A DNA stretch of 64,000 nt from Mariniflexile gromovii. Its GTDB lineage: Bacteria; Bacteroidota; Bacteroidia; Flavobacteriales; Flavobacteriaceae. Made by a program: the position numbers and the translations under genes. The notes under the pieces are model-generated. The model searched no databases, had not been told where the DNA came from, and saw only the letters and a list, made by a program, of their open reading frames with translations. Each line of letters starts with the position of its first letter. Within the stretch, counting starts at the first letter, position 1. Below, piece by piece: positions 24,416 to 33,433 of this stretch. The stretch spans positions 62,001 to 126,000 of the forward strand of contig NZ_JAGJCB010000004.1 in the NCBI RefSeq assembly GCF_017814435.1, given 5' to 3'.

Positions 24416-26227
24416 ATGGAATCAACAGAAAAAGACATTTTAAGAGGTGGTCAATTCTTGGTTAAAGAAACAAACTGTGAAGATATATTCACGCCTGAAG
24501 ATTTTTCTGAGGAACAATTAATGATGAAAGAGGCCGTCACAGAATTTGTAGACCGAGAAATTTGGCCAAATAAACCACGTTTTGAAGCAAAAGATTATGC
24601 CTTAACGGAATCTTGCATGCGAAAAGCAGGCGAAATGGGTTTTTTAAGCATTTCCGTACCAACGGAGTACGGTGGTATGGGCATGGGCTTTATTGATACC
24701 ATGCTGGTTTGTGATTATATTTCAGGTGCCACAGGGTCGTTCAGCACCGCCTTTGGTGCACATACTGGAATTGGCACCATGCCGATAACATTATATGGTA
24801 CCGAAGAACAAAAACAAAAATATGTACCAAAATTAGCTACAGGCGAATGGTTTGGCTCTTATTGTTTAACTGAACCAAGTGCTGGTAGTGATGCCAACTC
24901 GGGTAAAACCAAAGCCGTTTTATCTGAAGATGGGAAATCATACAAGATTACCGGGCAAAAAATGTGGATTTCAAATGCCGGCTTTTGTAATTTAATGATT
25001 GTTTTCGCTCGTATAGAAGATGATAAAAACATTACAGGTTTTATTGTTGGATACGACAAGAACAACCCAAATGGCATTACCATGGGCGAAGAGGAGCATA
25101 AATTAGGTATTCGTGCCTCTTCAACAAGACAAGTATTTTTTAATGATACCGTAGTGCCTGTTGAAAACATGCTATCAACCAGAGGGAACGGTTTTAAAAT
25201 AGCCATGAATGCACTAAACGTAGGTAGAATCAAATTAGCAGCAGCTTGTTTAGATGCACAGCGTCGTGTGATCACCGAATCGGTAAAATACGCCAATGAG
25301 CGCATTCAATTTAACACCCCAATTGCAAGCTTTGGCGCCATTCGTCAAAAAATAGCTGAAATGGCAACCAACTGTTGGGTAGGTGAAGCCGCCAGTTACC
25401 GTGCAGCAAAAAACATAGAAGACCGCATCATCCTTCGTCAAAACAACGGCAAAGACTCACATCAAGAAGCTGAATTGAAAGGTGTTGAAGAATATGCCAT
25501 TGAATGTTCCATCTTAAAAGTGGCGGTTTCTGAATACATTCAAAAATGTACTGATGAAGGCATACAAATTTTTGGAGGGATGGGGTTCTCTGAAGACACC
25601 CCTATGGAATCGGCTTGGAGAGACGCCCGTATTTCTAGAATTTATGAAGGCACCAACGAAATAAACCGTATGCTAAGTATTGGCATGCTTATTAAAAAAG
25701 CCATGAAAGGCCATGTAGATTTATTGGGTCCTGCAACAGAGGTAGCTAACGAATTAACCGGTATTCCTAATTTTGACGTACAAGATTTTTCAGAATTATT
25801 TTCCGAAGAAAAAAGCATCATTGCCAATCTTAAAAAATTATTCTTAATGGTGGCTGGCGCTGCATTACAGAAATATGGCGAAAAAATTGAACAACAACAG
25901 CAATTAATGCTTGCGGCTTCCGATATTTTAATTCAAATATACATTGCAGAATCTGCTATTTTACGTGCAGAAAAAATGGCGAAAAAACAAGGAGAAGACC
26001 AAGTAAAAGAACAAATTGCCATGGCTAAACTAAACTTATTCCATGCTATTGATGTTATTGAAACCGCTGGAAAACATTCCATTATTTCATTCTCAACGGG
26101 CGACGAGCAACGTATGATGCTTATGGGCTTAAAACGTTACATTAAATATGTAAACATGCCCAACATTATTGAATTAAGAAATATTATAGCTTCAAAAGTT
26201 ATTAAAGAAAATAAGTATTGTTTTTAA
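24416..26227 (+). CDS. fadE: Acyl-CoA dehydrogenase
   Basis: 603 residues: N-terminal helical and beta domains (CLTEPSAGSDANSGKTKA, the FAD/substrate motif; KMWISNAGF), a C-terminal FAD domain (QIFGGMGFSEDTPMESAWRDARISRIYEGTNEINRM, containing the typical YEGTNEI) and an extra C-terminal helical region of about 150 residues as in VLCAD/FadE-type enzymes. It performs the first, FAD-dependent step of beta-oxidation. It ends the fad operon, followed by a bidirectional terminator. Confidence 0.94.
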   Translation: MESTEKDILRGGQFLVKETNCEDIFTPEDFSEEQLMMKEAVTEFVDREIWPNKPRFEAKDYALTESCMRKAGEMGFLSISVPTEYGGMGMGFIDTMLVCDYISGATGSFSTAFGAHTGIGTMPITLYGTEEQKQKYVPKLATGEWFGSYCLTEPSAGSDANSGKTKAVLSEDGKSYKITGQKMWISNAGFCNLMIVFARIEDDKNITGFIVGYDKNNPNGITMGEEEHKLGIRASSTRQVFFNDTVVPVENMLSTRGNGFKIAMNALNVGRIKLAAACLDAQRRVITESVKYANERIQFNTPIASFGAIRQKIAEMATNCWVGEAASYRAAKNIEDRIILRQNNGKDSHQEAELKGVEEYAIECSILKVAVSEYIQKCTDEGIQIFGGMGFSEDTPMESAWRDARISRIYEGTNEINRMLSIGMLIKKAMKGHVDLLGPATEVANELTGIPNFDVQDFSELFSEEKSIIANLKKLFLMVAGAALQKYGEKIEQQQQLMLAASDILIQIYIAESAILRAEKMAKKQGEDQVKEQIAMAKLNLFHAIDVIETAGKHSIISFSTGDEQRMMLMGLKRYIKYVNMPNIIELRNIIASKVIKENKYCF

Positions 26228-26258
26228 GCAATTTGCTTGTAGTGACTAACTCAAATGT

Positions 26259-26290
26259 AAAAACGCTCCAAATATTTGGAGCGTTTTTTA
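26259..26290. terminator. Bidirectional terminator between fadE and the metalloprotease
   Basis: A perfect 30-base palindrome, AAAAACGCTCCAAAT joined to ATTTGGAGCGTTTTT, with T runs in both directions. It lies between convergent genes ending at 26227 and 26318. Confidence 0.88.
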
Positions 26291-26317
26291 TTAGTGAAAT
26301 AAATTAATATTACATCT

Positions 26318-27310
26318 TTAATTATTGAACCAGGAGGACCAATTACTACAATGCCCTGCCAAATCAGATTCGTCAATAGTTGTTTGAATTCCAGAATAAG
26401 CGGCATTCATAACAGCTCTAGGTGAAAAATGTAGCTTTCCAGTTTTTATATTTCTAAAAGCTTTACCAAAATGGCCTTGGCTTAAACCATGACCTGCCTC
26501 ATGTAATGCGATTGTTTCAACATCATAATGATTCCCATCATCCCATGAAAAGTTATCATTGTAATAAATTTCACGCCATGCTACATCATATTTTCCATTA
26601 TTATCGGTATCAATAAGGTTTCCTTCTTCATCAGTAAACACAATGGTATAGGTAACGCCTAAAATAAATTGGGAACCATTTGGAGCTACAAGATCAAAAG
26701 CCCTGGCAGGCAACCACCCCGCATGTAAAACGTCAGCTACGTAGGATTGACTTCCTCCAAAATCTTCCCCAAGAATTTCACCTATTATCCCTGCAATAAA
26801 ACCTGTATCTCTTCCATCATAAGCTATTTCAAACATACCTAAATTAGAACAAATAATGCCATCCCATGTATTCATGGCTCTATCTATAGCGTTATTGCTT
26901 ACAACAACATCCAAATCTAATGAAGGCCTATTGTCATCCACATAATAGGATATGGCATTAGTACCATCTAATGCTAAGCCAGGTACAAAATCCCCTTGTA
27001 GTTGCTTATTGCCACGGTTATTAAAATAAACTATATTTCCCATCTCTTCTGTATCACCTGCCGTAATATATTCAGCCATATATAAAGCGACATTATAACT
27101 TTTAGCCGCCTTAGCAGAGTTTGCAGATTTAGATAAACCATCAATTTTATTTTTAACTTTAATGGTTCTCATAGTGTTTCCTAAGTCCATAAAAATAGGA
27201 TCTTTAGCCTTTAATTTCATATTAGAATCATCAGAAACAAGGTCATTGTTTTCACAAGTAAAGCATACAGCAAACACCGATGCCAGCACAATTGGTTTTA
27301 ATAATTTCAT
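26318..27310 (-). CDS. Secreted zinc metalloprotease (metzincin-like)
   Basis: 330 residues with an N-terminal signal and a possible lipobox (CFTC, about Cys19). The zinc site ETIALHEAGHGLSQGH gives HExxH with a third His five residues on. A candidate Met-turn follows in FSPRAVMNAAYSG. The preceding YNDNFSWDDGNHYDVET block is typical of M57/matrixin-like proteases. A basic, Ala-rich segment after the signal (residues 45-70) could be a propeptide. Probable role is extracellular proteolysis; exact peptidase family not certain. Confidence 0.8.
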   Translation of the reverse strand: MKLLKPIVLASVFAVCFTCENNDLVSDDSNMKLKAKDPIFMDLGNTMRTIKVKNKIDGLSKSANSAKAAKSYNVALYMAEYITAGDTEEMGNIVYFNNRGNKQLQGDFVPGLALDGTNAISYYVDDNRPSLDLDVVVSNNAIDRAMNTWDGIICSNLGMFEIAYDGRDTGFIAGIIGEILGEDFGGSQSYVADVLHAGWLPARAFDLVAPNGSQFILGVTYTIVFTDEEGNLIDTDNNGKYDVAWREIYYNDNFSWDDGNHYDVETIALHEAGHGLSQGHFGKAFRNIKTGKLHFSPRAVMNAAYSGIQTTIDESDLAGHCSNWSSWFNN

Positions 27311-27572
27311 AATTATGATTGGTTTTAATTTGTTAAAACATTGATATATTGCTTCAATTATATCTCTTAGGGAGAGGAGATATTATTTGAATTTCTTGGG
27401 AGAGAAATATGAACCCTTTAAAGTACTCTTATTTCTACATAAATAGAAAAATTCACTTTATACAGCAAAAATTAACGATAAATTACCAATCCCATAGGAA
27501 GTTATATTTAATTTTCTATGTATCTATTTCACAGTGACTTATAATTATTTTCGAGATACTCTTTATTTTTAT

Positions 27573-27580
27573 TAGATTTG
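27573..27580 (+). promoter_or_regulatory. Putative -7 box for the M1 peptidase
   Basis: TAGATTTG fits TAnnTTTG, 15 bases before ATG 27596. Upstream, the 27311-27572 intergenic region otherwise holds only an imperfect inverted repeat (ATATCTC...GAGATAT) at 27357-27385. Confidence 0.5.
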
Positions 27581-27595
27581 ATTAAAATTAAATTA

Positions 27596-29242
27596 ATGAA
27601 ATATCACATATATACTATAATATCTTTTTTATTATTCCCTTTAGTTTATGCTGAAGCTCAAGAATTATTTTCCAGCAAAAACAACTTCACGAGACAAGAC
27701 ACATTAAGAGGCTCCATAACACCAGAGCGCGCTTGGTGGGATTTAACCTATTATCATTTAGACATTACAGTAAATCCTGATGAAAAATATATTTCAGGAA
27801 AAAACACCATTCAATATAAAGTACTTGAAAACAGTTCTGTAATGCAAATTGATTTACAGCCCCCTTTAAAAATCACTAAGGCCATACAAAACAATAAAGA
27901 ATTAGAGATAAAACATGATGGAAATGCGCATTTTATAACCTTAGTAGATGTTCAAAACCAAAACGACATCAATAGTGTCGATGTCTATTACGAGGGGCAT
28001 CCAAAAGAAGCCATAAGAGCCCCTTGGGACGGGGGCATTACCTGGACAAAAGACAAAAATGGCAATCATTTTATCGCATCGTCCTGCCAAGGTTTAGGTG
28101 CCAGTGTTTGGTGGCCATGTAAAGACCACATGTATGATGAAGTGGATAGTATGCTAATTAGCGTGAATGTACCCGACCATTTAACAAACATTTCCAATGG
28201 AAGGCTACGAAGCGTAGAACAAATTGGAGATACCAAAACCTATACATGGATTGTAAAAAACCCAATCAACAATTACGGTGTTAACATCAACATTGGCGAT
28301 TACGTAAATTTCTCTGAGGTGTATGACGGCGAAGGCGGTAATTTAGACATGAATTATTATGTTTTGAGATACAACCTTGAAAAGGCCAAAGAGCATTTTA
28401 AAGATGCCCCAAAAATGATGAAAGCTTTTGAGCATTGGTTTGGTCAATATCCGTTTTACGCCGATAGTTTTAAATTGGTTGAAGTGCCTTATTTAGGGAT
28501 GGAACACCAAAGTTCGGTTACTTACGGCAACCAATACAAAAAAGGTTATTTAGGCAATGATTGGTCAGGTACCGGATGGGGACTAAAGTTTGATTATATT
28601 ATCATCCATGAAGCTGGACATGAGTGGTTTGCGAACAACATCACTTACAAAGACGCAGCCGACATGTGGATTCATGAAGCATTTACATGTTATTCTGAAA
28701 GTTTATTTTTAGATTATTACTATGGAAAAAAAGCTGCTTCAGAATACGTTATTGGACTTAGAAAAAATATTATAAACGACCGACCCATTATTGGCATTTA
28801 CAATGTAAACAAAGAAGGTTCTGGCGATATGTACTTTAAAGGTGCCAACATACTCCACAGTTTAAGACAGCTTATTGAAGATGATGAAAAATGGCGTCAA
28901 ATTTTAAGAGGTTTAAATAGAACCTTTTACCACCAAACCGTTACCACGAAGCAGATTGAAGATTATATTTCAAAAGAAACGGGCATCGATTTAACCGAGT
29001 ATTTCAATCAATATTTAAGAACAATTAAAATACCAACTTTAGAATACAAAATTGAAAACAAAGAGCTAAAGTATAGATGGACCAACATTATTGATAAGTT
29101 CGATATGCCTGTTCAAGTAACCATAAATGGCAAAGAAGAATGGCTGTTCCCAAAAGCCGATTGGAAAACCAAAACTTTAGATACCAAAAACGCGACCTTT
29201 GAAATAGATCCAAATTTCTATATTAATTCTAAAAAACTTTAA
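27596..29242 (+). CDS. M1 family metallopeptidase (aminopeptidase)
   Basis: 548 residues from ATG 27596, giving the signal peptide MKYHIYTIISFLLFP...EAQ. The N-terminal beta domain is followed by the catalytic part with GMEHQS in place of the classical GAMEN motif and the zinc site IIHEAGHEWFANN, with the third ligand Glu in DMWIHEAF 18-19 residues later. It is shorter than full M1 enzymes and lacks the large C-terminal domain, as in bacterial cold-active forms. It trims peptides in the periplasm or outside. A TTG start at 27578 overlaps the -7 box and is rejected. Confidence 0.9.
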   Translation: MKYHIYTIISFLLFPLVYAEAQELFSSKNNFTRQDTLRGSITPERAWWDLTYYHLDITVNPDEKYISGKNTIQYKVLENSSVMQIDLQPPLKITKAIQNNKELEIKHDGNAHFITLVDVQNQNDINSVDVYYEGHPKEAIRAPWDGGITWTKDKNGNHFIASSCQGLGASVWWPCKDHMYDEVDSMLISVNVPDHLTNISNGRLRSVEQIGDTKTYTWIVKNPINNYGVNINIGDYVNFSEVYDGEGGNLDMNYYVLRYNLEKAKEHFKDAPKMMKAFEHWFGQYPFYADSFKLVEVPYLGMEHQSSVTYGNQYKKGYLGNDWSGTGWGLKFDYIIIHEAGHEWFANNITYKDAADMWIHEAFTCYSESLFLDYYYGKKAASEYVIGLRKNIINDRPIIGIYNVNKEGSGDMYFKGANILHSLRQLIEDDEKWRQILRGLNRTFYHQTVTTKQIEDYISKETGIDLTEYFNQYLRTIKIPTLEYKIENKELKYRWTNIIDKFDMPVQVTINGKEEWLFPKADWKTKTLDTKNATFEIDPNFYINSKKL

Positions 29243-29247
29243 TTGGT

Positions 29248-29820
29248 TTGGAATTACCCGAGTTATATTTTAAAACAGATAAAGAATGGCGCGAATGGTT
29301 ACATAAAAACCACAAAACCTACAAAGGCGTTTACCTCATCTTTTATAAAGTAGAACACGAAAACGATTCCATGCGATGGGAAGAAGCCGTTAAAGTAGCC
29401 TTATGCTATGGTTGGATAGATTCAACCGTAAAAAGCTTAGGCAACGGAAAACGCAGGCAATACTTCACACCCAGAAACGAAAAAAGTGTTTGGAGCGCCC
29501 TAAACAAAAAATATTTAGAAGACTTAATTTCTGAAAACCTAATGCACGAAAGTGGTTTGAAAATTATTGAAGTTGCCAAACAAAACGGTAGCTGGGAAGC
29601 TCTGGACGATGTTGAAAACGGCATTATTCCTGAAGATTTACAAACCGAATTTGACAAAAACCCCATAGCTTTTGAAAACTACCAAAACTTTGCGCCCTCC
29701 TACAGAAAAAGCTATTTATATTGGCTTAATCAAGCAAAACGCGAAGCCACCAGAACAAAACGAATTTCAGAAATAGTGAAACTTTGCGCTTTGAATATTA
29801 AAAGCAGAGATAATCAATAA
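29248..29820 (+). CDS. YdeI/OmpD-associated family protein
   Basis: 190 residues from a TTG start. Landmarks are LHKNHKTYKGVYLIFYK, the VKVALCYGWIDSTVK block and FTPRNEKSVWSALNKKY, the core of the YdeI family, with the C-terminal FAPSYRKSYLYWLNQAKREATRTKRI segment. No signal peptide, so cytoplasmic. Annotations such as bacteriocin protection derive from distant relatives and are not supported by anything here. It follows the M1 gene by 5 bases. Confidence 0.8.
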   Translation: MELPELYFKTDKEWREWLHKNHKTYKGVYLIFYKVEHENDSMRWEEAVKVALCYGWIDSTVKSLGNGKRRQYFTPRNEKSVWSALNKKYLEDLISENLMHESGLKIIEVAKQNGSWEALDDVENGIIPEDLQTEFDKNPIAFENYQNFAPSYRKSYLYWLNQAKREATRTKRISEIVKLCALNIKSRDNQ

Positions 29821-29840
29821 ATTGAAAAAAACTCAATCAT

Positions 29841-31121
29841 TTAATGGGTATATATATTTGATTCCATAGATTGCTGGTTGATGGAATTATCAAATATTTT
29901 AAGTATACGTTTAGCTATTCCCGTCCATCCAAAATTTCGACGTGCAAAACGAGCTCCTTCAACCGATAATTCATTACGTAATTTAGGATATAAAAGCGGC
30001 ATGGACAACATCGCACCAAACTCAATAGGCCTATGAGGATCTGCAAACAATGCTTGATTTCCAAAATCTATCAAATCATACAAACCACCATGAACCGTCA
30101 CCACACTAGGCGTACCACATGCCATGGCTTCAATAGCAACCATGCCAAAAGGCTCATAGCGTGATGGCATAGCAAAAATATTGGCCGAACGATACACATT
30201 TGCTAAATCTTCATCTGCAATATAATTTTTCCATTTTATTTTATCCATCACACCTAACTCGCCCGCCAGTGTTTTAAGCTTCTCTATACCTTGCTTGTCT
30301 TGGTCCGAATCCCCTCCAATAGCAGCTACCAAACGTGCTTCGGGGCAAAGTTCCAATACGGTAGGCAAAGATTGTAAAAGCAAATCATAGCCTTTGTTAT
30401 GTGCCATTCGACCCAAAGCTAGAATATCGTTGGGATGTATATCATACTTAGAGCGCACTTTGTCATTTTCTTTGGAAGGCACTGGAAAAAAACGGTTTTC
30501 ATCAATTCCAGGAGGAATCATACCGCAATTTCGAGATAACACATCATATTGCTTTGTAAGCAAATCTACCTGTGGTAATGTGGTAGCAATAACGAAGTTA
30601 CACATTTGATACACAAAATATTCTTTTCGAATACGTTCTTTAAAACGATATGTTTTTTCCATTTCAACTTCATCCATATCGCTTCCCATGGTATGACGTT
30701 TCCACCAACCAAGTGAATGTGGTGTGTGTACGTGGGATATCCCCAATTCTTCAGCTATTTTCTGTCCTGCCCAACCAGCATCCCAATAATGGGTATATAC
30801 CACATCGTACTTTTTTCGTTCCTTCTTAATAGCCGCTAAACAATTGGTGACGAACTTTTTTAAATGGTCGTGCATATCCTCTTTTCTGATGAATTTTTTT
30901 CCACCAAAAGGAATGCGCCATACACTGTAATTCTCATCAACATGGTCGTATTCTGGCTGATCTTCAAACTGACGAGTCACTAAATCTACATTCTTCCCCA
31001 GTCTGCTAAAACGTTCTGCTAATTCTAAAACATAAACAACCTGTCCTCCTGTATCTGGTTTTCCTAATTCGGCATTGGCACCTACATATCCGTGCAAAGA
31101 GATCATTAAAATCGATTTCAT
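29841..31121 (-). CDS. Glycosyltransferase family 4, sucrose-phosphate-synthase-like
   Basis: 426 residues, a GT-B enzyme. N-terminal HGYVGANAELGKPDTGGQVVYVLELA and the THYWDAGWAG and HTPHSLGWWKR blocks closely resemble the glycosyltransferase part of sucrose-phosphate synthases. The C-terminal nucleotide-sugar site is LALGRMAHNKGYDLLL and the E-x7-E motif EPFGMVAIEAMACG. The regulatory and phosphatase domains of plant SPS are missing. The adjacent upstream gene (16 bases) encodes a sucrose-phosphatase-like domain, so the pair may make a non-reducing disaccharide such as sucrose as a compatible solute. The exact product is inferred. Confidence 0.82.
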   Translation of the reverse strand: MKSILMISLHGYVGANAELGKPDTGGQVVYVLELAERFSRLGKNVDLVTRQFEDQPEYDHVDENYSVWRIPFGGKKFIRKEDMHDHLKKFVTNCLAAIKKERKKYDVVYTHYWDAGWAGQKIAEELGISHVHTPHSLGWWKRHTMGSDMDEVEMEKTYRFKERIRKEYFVYQMCNFVIATTLPQVDLLTKQYDVLSRNCGMIPPGIDENRFFPVPSKENDKVRSKYDIHPNDILALGRMAHNKGYDLLLQSLPTVLELCPEARLVAAIGGDSDQDKQGIEKLKTLAGELGVMDKIKWKNYIADEDLANVYRSANIFAMPSRYEPFGMVAIEAMACGTPSVVTVHGGLYDLIDFGNQALFADPHRPIEFGAMLSMPLLYPKLRNELSVEGARFARRNFGWTGIAKRILKIFDNSINQQSMESNIYTH

Positions 31122-31137
31122 AGTTTATAAATTTTAG

Positions 31138-33216
31138 TTAATTATTAATTATTTTTAAATGGTGACAAGCAGAAATGTATTGAGCTGCAGACCAAGCTTG
31201 GTAGGCTTTACCCATGGCCCTTCCTGTGGTACCATGCGCCCACTCTGTAAACTCCCACTCTTCAGTAATGCCCTCTTTGTTAATTAAAGCAAGTTTGTGC
31301 AACTCTGAAATTGCCATTTCTTTCAAACCCAGTTTGTTGATAAACTTCACCCAAAAACCACCTACAAAAGGCCAAATACCACCATTATGATAGTGATTAG
31401 GCAAGTTTAAAAGGTTTACGGTATAATAAGGTCTCCAATCTGGATCTCCGGGAGACACTACGGGATAGACATTTGACACCGGAAACGGATCGTTAACCCC
31501 AACCCCTAACATAAAACGAAATGTTTGATGTGCTTTTTCAGCATCTATGGTACCGTGCAAAAAGGCTAAAATATTTCCGAAGACATCACAACGCCAACTA
31601 AAATCGAACGGGGTAATTTGCGCTATTAAATAGGTAGTATCTCCCAAGGCAAGTTGTCGTTCAGCAAATGAAGCCGGTGAATATGGTTTTGGTTTTGTAG
31701 AAGGCCAAAAATTATCAACAATTTCCTTTTTAATTACTTGAGACCATCTAATATATTCTCCTGCTTGCTCATAATCTCCCAACATTTCCAACATACGCCC
31801 AAAGCAAACATTGGCGCGGTACCAAAGGATTTCGTCATATAGAATGTTATAACTTCTACCAAACAAGTCAGTCCAATCGCCCGCTTCAGGTATTTCCAAC
31901 AAAGCATCGTTATTACTATCATGAGCTCCAAGCCATCGCATGGTTTCTTTTATGTTGGCAATATGGTCTCTAAGAAATTCAATATCCTTAGTTACATTCA
32001 CATACTCATAAAAGGCAATAACTACCCAAATACCACTATCTATGGAACAGATACCCCCTACTCCTGAGTAATCGGGCACATTATCTTTTATACGAACGTT
32101 TGAAGGAATTTGTCCGTTACGAGAAATATGTTCAAATAAGGTTAAAAGTGTTTGACGTTGGCATTGATGAATTTCTTCATCATGAATAAGAGGCAACGAG
32201 CCAATAACCGTTATGGCACCGTCCCTTGCCCATACACTGTGATAGTTTTCATCGGTTCCATTAGGTATATTATCTTTAATAGAACAAGCTGAAAAACCCA
32301 GTGGTGTAATATTCTTTCTTATGGCTTCAATGGCCTTTTCATAACCTTCTTTAATTAAGGCTATCTTTTCACCTTCATCCTCAGTTGCTATATTATTTAG
32401 TTCTTGCTTAATAAAAAAGTCGTCTTTATGGTCTTTCTCATTGTTAACCAAAGCACCAGTTGGCAATATGCCATAATAAATAAGGCCTTCAACAACGCCA
32501 TCTCCATTTACACCCTCGGCATGGTATACTTGCCTATGCTTCGTAAATTTGTATAACTCTTCATGTGCATTGGCAACAACAATTCCTCTTACACCATCCA
32601 ACCCAAACATGGCGGAATCGTTTCCACTATCTCCTGCCACTAAAACTTGGTTGGTGTTTAAATCGAGCTTCTTTAGTAGCCATTGCAAAGCATTGCCTTT
32701 GTTTGCCCACTTGGGAAGAATATCCAAAAATTTATCGCCCGAATATACCACGTTAATATACATATTGGCATTGGCAAAATCTTGTTCAATATTTGCTATA
32801 TGCTCTGAAGTGGCATCGTGAAAAAAATAACTTCGTTTGTAGGAGTGCTGAAATTTTGAAGGCTGTTCGTTTATAGGGTGGTTGCTATTGTGTATGATGT
32901 TTTCAACGGACTGAATATCCCAACCATCATCAAGTACCTCATTAAACTCTTTTACGATACATTTATTATTATAATCATAAATATGGGTACCAACCCCTGA
33001 AATAATATAATCTGGCTCTGGCAGAACACCTCTTTTAATGAGGCTCAAAACATCATCAATCAATCTGCCTGTATTGTAAGTGAGCAATACTTTAGAATCT
33101 GTTTTGTACTTATTCCAAGTTTTGGTAAAACTTCCTTTTAGTGTATTAAAATCGATGAGTGTGTTGTCTATATCAAAAGATAAAAGTTTGATATTATTCT
33201 CTTTGCTTATATCCAT
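31138..33216 (-). CDS. HAD-IIB sucrose-phosphatase-like / glycoside hydrolase fusion
   Basis: 692 residues. Residues 5-255 are a HAD-IIB phosphatase with nucleophile motif SFDIDNTLIDF (Asp15, Asp17) and VLVAGDSGNDSAMF, most like sucrose-6-phosphate phosphatases. From about 290 to 690 is an (alpha/alpha)6-type glycosidase with SVWARDGAITVIG, GICSIDSGIWVVIAFYEY and EIPEAGDWTDLFGRSYNILYDEILWYRA, resembling GH100 invertases or amylo-1,6-glucosidases. One protein would therefore both dephosphorylate a sugar phosphate and hydrolyse a glycoside. It is co-transcribed with the GT4 gene. Catalytic acid residues were not assigned. Confidence 0.78.
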   Translation of the reverse strand: MDISKENNIKLLSFDIDNTLIDFNTLKGSFTKTWNKYKTDSKVLLTYNTGRLIDDVLSLIKRGVLPEPDYIISGVGTHIYDYNNKCIVKEFNEVLDDGWDIQSVENIIHNSNHPINEQPSKFQHSYKRSYFFHDATSEHIANIEQDFANANMYINVVYSGDKFLDILPKWANKGNALQWLLKKLDLNTNQVLVAGDSGNDSAMFGLDGVRGIVVANAHEELYKFTKHRQVYHAEGVNGDGVVEGLIYYGILPTGALVNNEKDHKDDFFIKQELNNIATEDEGEKIALIKEGYEKAIEAIRKNITPLGFSACSIKDNIPNGTDENYHSVWARDGAITVIGSLPLIHDEEIHQCQRQTLLTLFEHISRNGQIPSNVRIKDNVPDYSGVGGICSIDSGIWVVIAFYEYVNVTKDIEFLRDHIANIKETMRWLGAHDSNNDALLEIPEAGDWTDLFGRSYNILYDEILWYRANVCFGRMLEMLGDYEQAGEYIRWSQVIKKEIVDNFWPSTKPKPYSPASFAERQLALGDTTYLIAQITPFDFSWRCDVFGNILAFLHGTIDAEKAHQTFRFMLGVGVNDPFPVSNVYPVVSPGDPDWRPYYTVNLLNLPNHYHNGGIWPFVGGFWVKFINKLGLKEMAISELHKLALINKEGITEEWEFTEWAHGTTGRAMGKAYQAWSAAQYISACHHLKIINN

Positions 33217-33433
33217 ATTTTAAAATGCAATTGTTTAGATTTTACTTTATAAATAGTTAGAAAAACTACTTGAGACCTTAATATAAGGAAAATTAAAGAC
33301 TTGCACTGTCTCAATCCATTAAGAAATGGACTGTAAAAATATTTTTGATATAAAAGGAATATATCTAGCTCACATTAACAATTTCGAAATTATATAAACT
33401 TAAATTTACAATATGAAAACTTACAAAAAACGC

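Noticed and set aside
27357-27385. Inverted repeat ATATCTC...GAGATAT as operator
   Set aside because: Imperfect, far from both start codons and not repeated in the window; could be chance in AT-rich DNA.
27578-27595. TTG start of the M1 peptidase
   Set aside because: It overlaps the TAGATTTG box; ATG 27596 gives a clean signal peptide.
29248-29820. Bacteriocin-resistance role for the YdeI-like protein
   Set aside because: The label comes from distant homologues; no bacteriocin or immunity genes are nearby.
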